A DNA stretch of 64,000 bases from Marchantia polymorpha subsp. ruderalis. Its lineage: Eukaryota; Streptophyta; Marchantiopsida; Marchantiales; Marchantiaceae. The notes under the pieces were generated by a model, which saw only the letters and a program-made list of their open reading frames with translations, was not told the origin of the DNA and did not search any database. Of this stretch, positions 15,901 to 26,400 are shown piece after piece (the stretch's first letter is position 1; the number at the start of each line of letters is the position of its first letter). A program made the position numbers and the translations under genes. The stretch is taken from positions 3,804,501 to 3,868,500 of the forward strand of contig AP031356.1 of assembly GCA_037833965.1 (NCBI GenBank), read 5' to 3'.

Positions 15901-18640
15901 AGTATATTAAGTCATTGACAAATCTGAAATATGTCACAAAATCATCAAACATTTAAATTTTCATATTACCTTGAATTTGACACGATTGATCATTTTTCAT
16001 TAAAATGGAAAGATTTGATATTGGGTAGTAACATATTATAAAAAAAGTCAAAATCCACAATACATTCATCTTCTCACTCTTCAACCAAGTGCAAATAAAT
16101 AATCATTACCATTATAAGATATATTTTTCGTCAAACAGATCAAATTCAATATCTATCTCCAATATAAAACATGTTTGTCATCAAACAAACAAAACTCATC
16201 TATATATTTGTAATTTACAATATCTGGTGAAAAACTCTTTTTGCTGCAAAAGTTTCTTTTGAGGTGGTTTGATTTGGTATATATTTATATTCATCATGTT
16301 ATCTTACTTTGATATAAATCTAATCTTACATCTCTCTTTCTCTCATTCAACATCATTTTTTTTTCTTTTGGAGAATTTTCATGTACTACATCCATCATTA
16401 TGCTTGTGGAAGTTAAAAGTGAAGATGATACATCATCCTAAATACATAATCTGCATTTATAGAATATTCATCACCTCAATGTAAGTACTTATCTATTTAT
16501 TACGATGAAATAATACTTGCAATAAAGACACATCACCGTGATGTAACATTGTAATGCAGTATTTTTCCATAATGGTAAGATTGATCAAGATAAGATTATG
16601 TGAAATCATATGAATAAAAGATTTTTTTCATCACTCTATTCCTTATCAAGATCTTGCAAATTCATAATAATATCATTGAAAGCATTCATGAGATCTTACA
16701 ATATTTATTTATTGATTTCATCTTCAACATAATATGTTTCAATGATGTGTATATGTGATTTTTTTTTACCATATATGTATTGAATTTCATCAAGAAAGTT
16801 CTTAAATTCAAAAAATTGTTTGATATAATAAAATTGTAAACATATGACAATTGTGTTTACAACTTTAAATCTTTCATTGGTAAAATTCCATGATAGAAGA
16901 TGGTTTAGAGTTAATGCTCAAGAAAAAAATAACAGTTGTAGAACCAAATGCACATTGATAAGTTTTTTAGAATCTTTATGTTGTTATCGAAAGTTAAGTA
17001 TTGAAAAATTGCAACCTAAATATAAATAGAAAATATCATAAATTGACTTGTTTTACATCCAATTCATCTTATGTATATTTTATTGGAAAATTAACATAAT
17101 TTTCAATCATATTTTCTTTGCAGATCAATGCAAATTTTCTATTCATAAACTCACATAAATTATTGATTTAACAACTTTACAACATTTTTTTCTCAAATAT
17201 ACTAGGAATGTAGCAATTTCAAATTTTTCAATTTTATCAATCAAAATATCATATTACTTGTTCATTTTAATATATATTCAAGGTGAAAAGCTTATTACAT
17301 AATGAACATAAAAAAATATGTGTCTTATTGTAATGATGCTTTTTCCACAAAATATATTTCATAGAATTTATAATTTATGCCGTAGTATACTTCAAACATC
17401 TTTTATAAACATCACTAGCTTTAAATCAATCACAATTTAGTTTATAAAATTTGATTAAAAATATATTTAATAAGATTTATATAATTAAATATACAATTAA
17501 AAATGAAATAAATAAATATGACATAATATAATCTATTTAGAAATTACATACCTTTAAAATAATAAAAAATTTAAAGTGAATATATATTTAAGTAAAATAT
17601 GGTAAATTAACTAAATTAAAATTTTTATGGTTTATAATTAAAATTTCAAAAAATAATCATATTTACTATATTTTATCTATAATTTGATTCAAAAAAATAT
17701 AAAAAAAATCTAAATTTATTTTATAATTAAAATTTCAAAAAACATTTGTAAGTAATACATTTTATCTACAATTTCATCTTAAATACGTATATTTAAATAA
17801 AATATTTAAAATTATTCTATATTTAAAATTGAAAAAATGAACTTATTTTAAATAAATAAATTTAATCATTCACTTATCTAGACATAAACATTAAGAGAGA
17901 GTAATTTTTATGGTTTTTTACTTTTAATAATAACCAAATTATTTAAAAATTATTTATCATAAATCTCACTACAGATATTCAAATTCAATTGAAATATCGT
18001 CCATTAAAATTCATGTTCTCATTTAATTTAATTATTTTGTAAAATTTATGTATTCTTTTTCATTTTTTAAAATTAATCTAGGTTTTGAGTTTCATTATGA
18101 TCAAAATCATTATCATGATAAACAAACTCATATTTTCTCCTTAAGAAAATAAAAAAATTGATGAATAAGAAAATAATCACTTATTTAAACATCAACATAA
18201 ATTGAGAGAAATTTTAGATAGTTGTAAGGAAAAAAATTTTAATGTGGAAAAATATTCTACAAGATTTCAAATGATGAATCATAAAACACATGACAGAATA
18301 TTCAATTTTTTTTTTCCAAGATTGATGTACAAGTTATTGGATTCTAATCTTCAATATATCTCCTAAAAGTAAGATATAATGACTTTGCTGCAGTGGCTAA
18401 CTGATTAGATAGGTGTCAGTGTGGGACTATATATATACATATACATACATCAGTTAGTGCGAAGAGATGTACTTGATGCAAGTTTTATGATTAAAAATCA
18501 ATCGATAGAGTATTTAAATTTTAAGTGCAGTAATGATGGATTCTAATAATGAAAATTTTGAAGTTGAACTAGCGGAGGTATCATGAACATGCAATAACAT
18601 GGAACCTATAGAATATAATGAAATTGCAAAAGCTTGAATT
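12991..18640. repeat. 5.6-kb AT-rich, gene-free block
   Basis: Extremely A/T-rich sequence, most extreme from about 15400 to 18400, with no open frame resembling a protein family. It contains a TA dinucleotide tract (15671-15692) and short TA/CATA repeats near 18430-18452. The part at 14100-14900 is purine-rich on the plus strand and produces long artefactual frames on the minus strand. The composition resembles the AT-rich blocks at 48-53 and 59-61 kb and is most simply explained as old transposon-derived DNA; no element boundaries were identified. Confidence 0.5.
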
Positions 18641-18803
18641 CAATGAAGTAGAGTGCGAATATGGCTTGGTTGTAATCTTTCACGAATCTTGGTCTTTGTC
18701 AATCTTCTCTATCCAGATCATTTTTCGCCATCAAGTCCATTTGCTCTTCCAGATGCAGTAGGTTGCGACAGACGACGATCGAGCTTATTTTATGTGCTCA
18801 TTC

Positions 18804-18922
18804 CACGTGGCTCTCTCTTATCGAAGGGACCTGACCAATGGCAAAGTTGTCAGCAATGTCTTGTTTTTGCATGTTTGAGTTTTCTACGGAAGGAGAGGAA
18901 AACGCAGGCGAGTCCACGTGGC
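18804..18922 (+). promoter_or_regulatory. Pair of G-box / ABRE sites upstream of the LDIP-like gene
   Basis: Two copies of CACGTGGC occur at 18804-18811 and 18915-18922, each preceded by C, 111 bp apart. CACGTGGC is the core ABA-response element bound by bZIP factors of the ABF/AREB group, and ABREs usually work in multiples. They lie about 500-625 bp upstream of the start codon at 19429, within plausible promoter distance. ABA or drought induction of the downstream gene is inference. Confidence 0.6.
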
Positions 18923-19085
18923 ATTGGGTGAGAGGAAGGCTGGAGAGGGCAGATACTCGACGGAGACAGCGCGAGGAAAATAGTTGTCCGCTTGTCGCGC
19001 GCTCGTCCGTTTCTTTTTAATTTCCTCGCCTGGCTCCTCCTCCTTCTTCGTTCATGTCAATGGTTGTGGGGTGGGTGGTTGCCCA

Positions 19086-19258
19086 TGAGGATTCTGGAGC
19101 ACGGGATTTCTTTTGACCGGTTTGAGAGATCGGAGCAGGATCAGGAGCAGGACGAGGAAGAGTCTGGCAAGATGCGAAGACCTTTCTCCAATTCCGAAGC
19201 CAGTTTCGAAAGCGCTTCTTCTTCGAGTTTGATTGATCGATTGAGGAAGGAGGAGTGA
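19086..19258 (+). other. Possible upstream ORF in the 5' leader of the LDIP-like gene
   Basis: An ATG at 19086-19088 opens a frame of about 57 codons ending at 19258, 170 bp before the main start. The peptide is acidic in the middle (EQDQEQDEEESGK) and serine-rich near the end (SASSSSLIDRLRKEE). Its composition is protein-like, so it may be a translated uORF or only a leader sequence. No family is recognised. Confidence 0.3.
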
Positions 19259-19428
19259 CGGGGGCCTTGTACCTGACGGGAAGAGAAATTAAAGAAATCG
19301 TTCTGAGTGAAACATTACAGGTTCTTGCGGATTTTGTGCTCGTGATTTGTTGTTTTCTTTAGTGGGCTTGTTGAATGAAGCTGGGTTAGCGCTGAGAGTC
19401 CGGCATTGCTTGAGCCTTGGAAGAGGAG

Positions 19429-21316
19429 ATGGAGATGAACACGATGAGCAGGGAGCAAGAGCAGTATGAAGGTGATGCTCGGACTTTGGAGCAGTCGAGC
19501 TCGCGGAAGAAGCATGATCCCAGGGAAGACAGAGAAGGTCTTCTGGACGTGATGAAAGAAATGGTGGCGGAGTTGACGAAGGACGGAAGATCTCGGAGAT
19601 CGATGCTCTTAGGGTCCCGCGAAGTGGTTCAGCAAAAAGCTCCGCGTCTCAAGCAAGCTGCAAAACAGTCGTCCGAGGACCTCGTGCGCTGGATTAATCA
19701 AGGTGGCCAGTGGCGCTCGTTCCTGATTACAGTTGTAAGTGCTTCTTTGTTCAACCTGCTGCCTTCGTCGTCGCAACAGCCCCAACTCACTTCTTGCCGA
19801 ATGAAATGAGCTGAAAGCAAAATAACAAGAGTTGAATTTGACTTTTATTACTGGTAAACTGCAAATTGCTGGTCTGAGTAGTATTTGGCACGGGCATGCA
19901 TGATCTAGAAACCTTGGTGTCTTACTTTGCTCCTCATTTCTTTCTTCTGGTTCAAATCCAAAAAAGAAGACGAGTGTATAGAAAAATTCATGAGGATAGA
20001 ATTCTCGTAAGGTAAGTGGGCATGTACCTCATCAAATTGCACAAAGAGTTCATGAGTTTTTTGCTGTAATTGCCTGTGACGGATTGTGGATTATAATTTC
20101 TCCTTTATTTTCAAAAATCAACCTCTTTTACCTGTCTTCTTAATTCAAAAAACATTCACAATGCGATTGCCTGATAGCAAAGTTGTATACCAGGGAATTG
20201 CCGATAATATTGGGCAAATGAGCATAATATTATCAGCGTTTCCCTGGTACACCACTTTTGATGATAGTTTGTATGCAAGTTTACAGCATTTTGTACTGAA
20301 GATAGTATAATTAGGAGTCAGGTTCTCATTGGAGAAGATCGTTCATCCGACTGGATCTCCGACTATTGCAGTCTTTTCTGATTTTCGACAAGCACTGGAC
20401 ATGGGAATGTGCAAAAGATTGTTAGTCTCGGTATGGTATTAGCTAGAAGTGTATGCGTGTGTTGGAGGGGAATCAAGCAAATCTGGCTTGTTTGACTTAC
20501 GAACTCATGCTCTGGACATTGCTGTAGTACTTAACTTTGTCTAGTTTCTTACTTACCCGCTGCTCCCATGGCTTGGTGTCCCAATGCACATCATAACTTA
20601 TCTTGAAGTTTCCACCCAAGTCCATGGGAGACCATGGACGATACTCAAATTTTCATGAGTCTGTCTCTGCATGCCCACAACGATCTTAGAACTTACCTCG
20701 CAATCTTTCCTTCGTGTTCCTGATATGCAGACAGGACTTATCGCGCTTTTGGGATTAACTGGAGTGGCTGCATTCTTGGTTTTCTTCGTCATAGCAACAA
20801 CAAACACGATTGTCGTAGCACTACTGGGATCAATGGCAGCTGTGGGTGCTTGTGTAGCTGTCTTCTTCGCAGCATTGACTGCAATTTACATTGGTGCCCT
20901 TTCAATCGCGGTGTTTGTCATATCGTCCATCGCCTTCATGACTATGTTCGCGGTGGTGACTGCTGCAAGTGCGTTTCACCTAAACCTTATTCAGCCTACC
21001 TCTTTTATTCTATGTGGCACAGTTTTAAGTTACACATGACTTTCTAGGTCGCCATTTATAACCTTATGTACAACGCGGAGTCTCTTCTGTGATCCCCGTG
21101 ATAAAACGTTTACATGCAGCTCACTCTTCTGGATGTGGTGTTTGTGCAGGCTGGATAGCATTCTGGTGGGCCTCATGGCAGTTAGTAACAAAAGTTTTCG
21201 ATGTTGCCCGGGGATCTATTGCCTTGACTGCATCATCCTTGCAAGGAGCCACTGCTAAGGGACATACCAAGATTGCTGTAATAGACGGACAACCTCACGT
21301 TTTAAATGCTCTCTAG
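19429..21316 (+). CDS. Small multi-pass membrane protein, LDIP/promethin-like
   Basis: Three exons (19429-19734, 20731-20968, 21150-21316) join in phase to a 236-residue protein. Residues 1-102 are hydrophilic and charged, with helical stretches (DREGLLDVMKEMVAELTKDG and KAPRLKQAAKQSSEDLVRW). Exon 2 is almost entirely hydrophobic: three to four close membrane segments from about residue 103 to 182, rich in A, V, I, F and G (for example GLTGVAAFLVFFVIATTN). Exon 3 starts with SWIAFWWASWQLVTK and ends with a polar tail. A polar amphipathic N-terminus, a tight hydrophobic hairpin cluster, then WIxFW and a short tail is reminiscent of plant LDAP-interacting protein and animal LDAF1/promethin, which help seipin form lipid droplets. 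That assignment rests on architecture and a few residues only. An oleosin-like or PRA1-like protein is possible. The ABRE pair upstream and the hairpin in intron 1 are noted separately. Confidence 0.65.
20173..20268 (+). ncRNA. Candidate microRNA-like hairpin inside intron 1
   Basis: A foldback within the first intron of the LDIP-like gene. The arm at 20182-20211 contains ATACCAGGGAATTGCC and GATAATATT. It pairs with 20226-20255 (AATATTATCAGCGTTTCCC and TGGTAC) over about 30 positions with about four mismatches and one G-U pair. The loop is 14 nt. Weaker pairing continues out to about 20173 and 20268. Arm length, near-perfect pairing and a small loop match plant MIR precursors. I do not recognise either arm as a known miRNA. 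Precursor status and strand are inferred from structure alone. Confidence 0.45.
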
Positions 21317-22978
21317 TTCGTCCAACAAGTTTTGAACGACTTGATTTCTTAACAGAAATAAGAAAACAGATAGCACAGTCTATGGGAAACGTCAATCAGA
21401 GCTACGTGGAGTTGTCTATCCATTAGAGAGCTAGGGAGCTCGATGGGCTGTTCGTTACTCGAGGGAATGGTTTCTCCTCAGATTAGTGATGTGCACCACC
21501 CCTTAAACCATGGTGATCTATAACAAGAAGTCAACAGCTGAGGGTGTCACATCCTTGTAAATTTGTAATCATATCGGGAATAAAACCAATCGCGCAACCT
21601 TGCCATGATGTTGTTTGTTGTCCGATGGCATGCATCAAAGTGCGTCATGACTCGGGTACCCTGTGGCAACCACCCCTGCAAACAATCTTATCACCGCCAT
21701 CTTTCGTTCGGTTTTTGAACTAACTACTGCAGCAATCCCATAATATTGTACAATATGGTCCAGCAAAAATTCAGCTTCCACGTCAAAAGTTGAAGCTGAT
21801 TTGAACTACACGAATCCTCGTTGCATCTCGTTTACCTTGATCGGTAAATAATGCTGGAGAAGTGAAGTCTCCTGGTTCGCTCTAGCGTGTTTCCTATTGT
21901 CGTGCTACTCGAAGTTAGATCAGCTGCCAAGTCTCCTCACTTCGCATGTGCACAAAATATTATCAAACTGTAGCTGTAAACGTTGGTCTAAGAATCAGTA
22001 GACAAATTAGCGAAATTGGGCTCGTGATAGAGGGTCGATCCAAAGTCCTGAAACAACTTTGATAGAAAGTTGGACTTTTTTGCGTCAGCTATTTCAGACG
22101 AGGAGTGTCTACTGTATAAGAATATCACTTATTCCAGAAAGAATGATGCTCCGCCATTCCCACGGGAACTATCGGTCACAAGAGAACGAGAAAACAGGGA
22201 GATATGCTTGCCCCAGCTAAGTAAGGCATCGAATACTTGATCGAATCCCGCAGTAAGATAGAGCTCGAGCACACGAGAAACCGAGTGAACAGCCAGACGC
22301 ACTTCTGTAGCCAAGCGTCAAATTAGCAACAGAAAGCATTGCAAAGATTCCATGCTTACGAAGAATCACACGTTGCCGGAAGGGGTGATTCTTCCCGACA
22401 CCTTATGCCCTGCGCAGATTTTTGAGATTCGCGAGTCTTTGTAGGCGAATCGATCGGGATCATCGTAGCGCAGCGCAGAGGAAGGTTCGATTCCGCAAGT
22501 CCGATGTGCTCGCTCGATCTCTTTCTCGGCATTCACGCCTGCGTCAGCAGAGAGGCACAGAGAGAAGAAAGTCTCGGCGGTGTGAACGCTCGAACGCTCG
22601 ATCGCTCGAACTCTCGACGACGTAGAACGAAGGAGCGACGAAAATTACGAAATTCTCGAGGGCGGGACGAGGAGAGCTGAGCGCGGCGGGAGGCGGGCCG
22701 AGCCGAGACTAGCCGCGGCACAACGTCCGCCCGACGAGGAAGGTTCAAAGATTCAAAGATTCAAAGGTTCAAAGGTTCGAAGCACGCGCGACGGCGCTCT
22801 CATTTCATCTGTCGTCGTCGGAGCGGGCCGTTTCGAAATGCTCACGTGCTCGGAGTAGGACAGGTGGCGGTGCAAGAAATCGACGCCGGGCGAGGGCAGG
22901 GCAGACGAAGAAAGTTCGAGAGTTTCTCGAGGGTCGATCTCGCTCCATGAGCTCCGTCACTTGAGACCGCGGGGCGGA
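21317..22978. other. Intergenic region with short simple repeats, promoter of the 22979 gene
   Basis: No gene recognised. The left part is probably the 3' UTR of the LDIP-like gene. From about 22330 the sequence becomes CG-rich, with repeated GCTCGAAC/GCTCGATC units near 22585-22616. A 9-bp tandem repeat of the type ATTCAAAGG occurs at 22742-22782, about four copies. This composition suits a promoter or 5' UTR for the small gene starting at 22979. Confidence 0.45.
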
Positions 22979-23458
22979 ATGGCGGCCTGGATCAGAGCAG
23001 CCGCTCTCGCTGTCGCGGGAGGTCTGAAAGGGCAAGGCAGTCATTGGCGACAACTTCCATTCTTCGGCTTCCTGGCCGCGACGGCCTTGTTCATTTCGTG
23101 GAGGGTTTCTCGGCAGAGCCGCGAAGACGACCCTGAGAGGCCTCCCCGGCTGGACGACGACACGGTGGCCGCAGTGAACACGAGAGTGTATTTGGTTTAC
23201 GATGAGGAGAAGAAATTGGAACGCGGCGGTACATCCCAGTCTTCGCAAATCCCTGCGAGGCCTGAGTTAGAGAAGTTTACGGATACGGATGATTTGCTTT
23301 CGTATTCGCCGGAGGTGGAAATTGCCAACAGCCAATTTCAGCCTTCCCCGATCCCTTCAGAGCGTGAGATGGTAAAGGTTACGGACACAGATGATTTGGG
23401 TTCGAACTCGTCAGAGGTGGACACTCTCAATGGCCCATTTTTAGTTGGTTCGAAGTGA
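22979..23458 (+). CDS. Small single-pass membrane protein of unknown function
   Basis: A 159-codon frame from an ATG at 22979. The N-terminus (about residues 1-26) is basic and alanine-rich. It is followed by one hydrophobic segment at about residues 26-46 (LPFFGFLAATALFISWRVS), then a long acidic, disordered tail. The tail contains two diverged copies of a unit of roughly 30 residues: KFTDTDDLLSYSPEV and KVTDTDDLGSNSSEV. This suggests an N-terminally anchored protein with a short repeat. No family is recognised. The stop lies inside GAA/gtgagg, which also reads as a good splice donor, so the real gene may be spliced and continue downstream. Confidence 0.45.
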   Translation: MAAWIRAAALAVAGGLKGQGSHWRQLPFFGFLAATALFISWRVSRQSREDDPERPPRLDDDTVAAVNTRVYLVYDEEKKLERGGTSQSSQIPARPELEKFTDTDDLLSYSPEVEIANSQFQPSPIPSEREMVKVTDTDDLGSNSSEVDTLNGPFLVGSK

Positions 23459-26400
23459 GGAGGATTGCTCTAGAGATGCACATGAGGTGCTTTTAAGAGC
23501 CTTTCGCCGCACAGTAGCCAACTTGTACAGAACTTTTATAGCCAATTCAAATCTTGGAGGATTGGTGTCTAGTGTATACTTACACCTATTCTTGTTCGCC
23601 ATCGAATTCCAATCCTCAAACTTCAATTTTATTGAGCAGATTGTTCCGTAAGCGAACCTTTTGCCTATTAATAGTTGACTTGAGCACTAAGGTTAAGCTA
23701 ACGAATGTAAAGGAGAGAGTAGTACGCGACTAGGACGGAGTAGGAGCAAAAGACGAACAGTTCGAGAAGTTCAAGCTTGCTGCGACCACATTCCTGCTAA
23801 TTATTTCATACCCTCCTTCCCTCCCGGATTGCTTTTGAAAACCGGGACTTGCAAGTGCTCGACATTCCTGGCTTTTGCTGTGGAATTGCTGAGATCAAGA
23901 GAACTCCAAGCCCAGCACTTATCACCAGAATGGTTCAGAATATAAATGCCAGGTATTTGTTTACTGATAACAGAAAAGAGAAACCAGGCGCCATCATCCT
24001 CTATATCAACGAAAGTTACTTTCTTGTGAAGCATTTGTCAAGGTTGTCCATGTTATTACAAAATGATGCCAGCTTTCCTACAGCTTCTTCACCAAATTCG
24101 TTTAGCTTCGGCCGTTTGAATTGGAATGGCTTTCGCAACTCTGGGTACACTTCTCTGATTTACATCGTTCACCTAAGCCTCTACTGCTAGCTCTCCTCTA
24201 AGCGGCGCTGTCATGAGCTTAGGCCGCATTTTGGTATGTGGTCTTAGTGCTAGTGCTTCGCATCATAATTCCTTACATGCCTCCGATTTTATCACCGATG
24301 CACAAGTTAGGAAGTTTGACCTAGGTATGTGCAGCACTGATGTGGTGCAAAGACTTCAGATTTTCTCCACGGACGATGTCAGGGGGAATACAAGGTGTGC
24401 AACCTTGTATACACACCTTGTATACGTGTATACAAGGTTGCAGTAGGACGAAAAGATCGGAAAGACTCATAGTTCAGATCTAGGAGCCAAGTTCTGAACT
24501 AGTAGCCTATCCAATCTTTGTGTGAAGGGAGATGACTCTCGTGGTGAGATCTCATCTTTAAGGAACTGAACTAAACTCATTCTGCTGCAGCGTGCAGGCA
24601 ATACAGTCGTTGGAGATTCGTGGCCCCGCTAGAGGAGCTGTAGATGTTAAGAATTTCCATTTTTAAACAATGAATTTGTCTACTCGTTGAACTCCATCGC
24701 TAAAGCTTCAACGACACACCGGGAACTTTCCAGCTTTAGATTTCCCGGCTCTAGAAAAATTCATCACATCTGGACCCTCACGATTCGTACATTCGGGCGC
24801 GGCATGGCCCTACTTTCGTTCACGATTCCCGCTGGACATTTTGTTCAAGCCCTTCGCGTCGATTGGAGAATATGAGACTCGATGACCTTCTTTTCTTAAA
24901 ATAATTTGCGGAAGCCTTGGTATCTATAAGTGGACTCTCCTAAAAGTCTGGAGTTCACCGTCTGTTCCGCTCTGGAGGATCTGCTGGAGGAATTTAGCAA
25001 GCTTCAGCAGATTACAGAAGATAAGCATCCAATGACGCCGTAAATTGGAGTCTCTATGCGAGTATATGGGTGTGCTTCGATATTGAAGTTCCTGACCATC
25101 GTATGTCATTCCAGTCTTGGATGTCTGCCTGGCTCAGGGCAGTCAGGAAATGAGATATCTGCGAAAACAAGGCTTTGGTGTTCAAAACCTGCCGGAGTTC
25201 ATGAGATAGCTTGAGAAGCTGATCTTCTTGTGACTAGGAAGACAGGGCAATCTCTTGCTGCTGCCGCCTTGTAGCTTTGGAGCCCATAGAGAGCCCACAT
25301 TTGATTTCCATGCAGTCCTGCGCTAGATTCACAAGGTCGACCGTGGGGATGATTGTTGGAAGAGCTAAGGAGGATAATCCACGAAATTGTCCTGGTCTGC
25401 ACTGCCTGCCTGCCGAAGTCTAAGGTTCAGCTGGGTTCACAAGGCTTACTGGCGACTTGGCGATTTGATTGTTCATGATGGGCACACGAGCATTTGGTGG
25501 GTACGGCGACCATGCTCGTCTATCCGCCGCGGGCTGTAACCTGAACTCAGAAAAGATCTTGTCAAGCGTTATAAATCCAGATATGGTAAGAGTGGCCGAA
25601 CATTTGCCTCGGAAAAAGACCAAACTTTCCAATGCCCTCCATTCGCACCATTGACGACCGATATGGTCCCTCTCTCTTTCTGCAGTCGAAGATCCTCACC
25701 TCCCCCGCTCTGAACTTCCACGACGATAGCAGTCGAGCGGAGACATGTGGCTTCCTGCATGACTGCCCGGGGAACAATTCAAGCAACAGAGTTGTTTGTA
25801 AGGACATTTCAAGCACGGGACCAGTGGACTTGGCTGTGTCTCCTCTACCGTCCTTGACCTGGTCTGATCAAAAGGATTCATTTATACTCATCCACAAGCT
25901 CAAGGACAAAGACCTGAGGTCATGATCTTTGTAAATTTGTCTTTCGGTCGTTTCTATGAAAATGAACCGCATCCGCAGGTCAATGCCGATCACCTTCCAC
26001 TGTAGTCACAGACCATGACAGCGCTGGTTGTTCGAGCCCGGACACTTGCATCCTAAAATGGACTACACGTAAAGCAGCTAAAGATTTATGGGACTAAGGG
26101 ACGAAACGAGCAGATCTATGAGCTGTGCTATGTGGTGGGTAGAAACGCTACCAAATTCTCAGCAACGAAGCAAACAGTGGGCTCCTGACTGACCTTGTAG
26201 AACAGATCTGGAATCAACAGGAGTTTAGACGCGCAACTAAAGCGTTAAAGCAGGCCATGTTTTTGCTGGAGAACCGAATTCCCCAGAGTTTATCAGCTCG
26301 ATGCTTGTGAAACCTCAATGATTGTATCGCAGTCATGAGCTGCACCTTCCTCCGGTAGTCTTCCACTAATGAGAATGAAGAACTGCAATTGTTGCTCTCA

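Noticed and set aside
18396..18460. tRNA-like A-box (CAGTGGCTAACTGATTAGATAGGTG)
   Set aside because: No matching B-box, acceptor stem or cloverleaf could be found in the following 80 bases.
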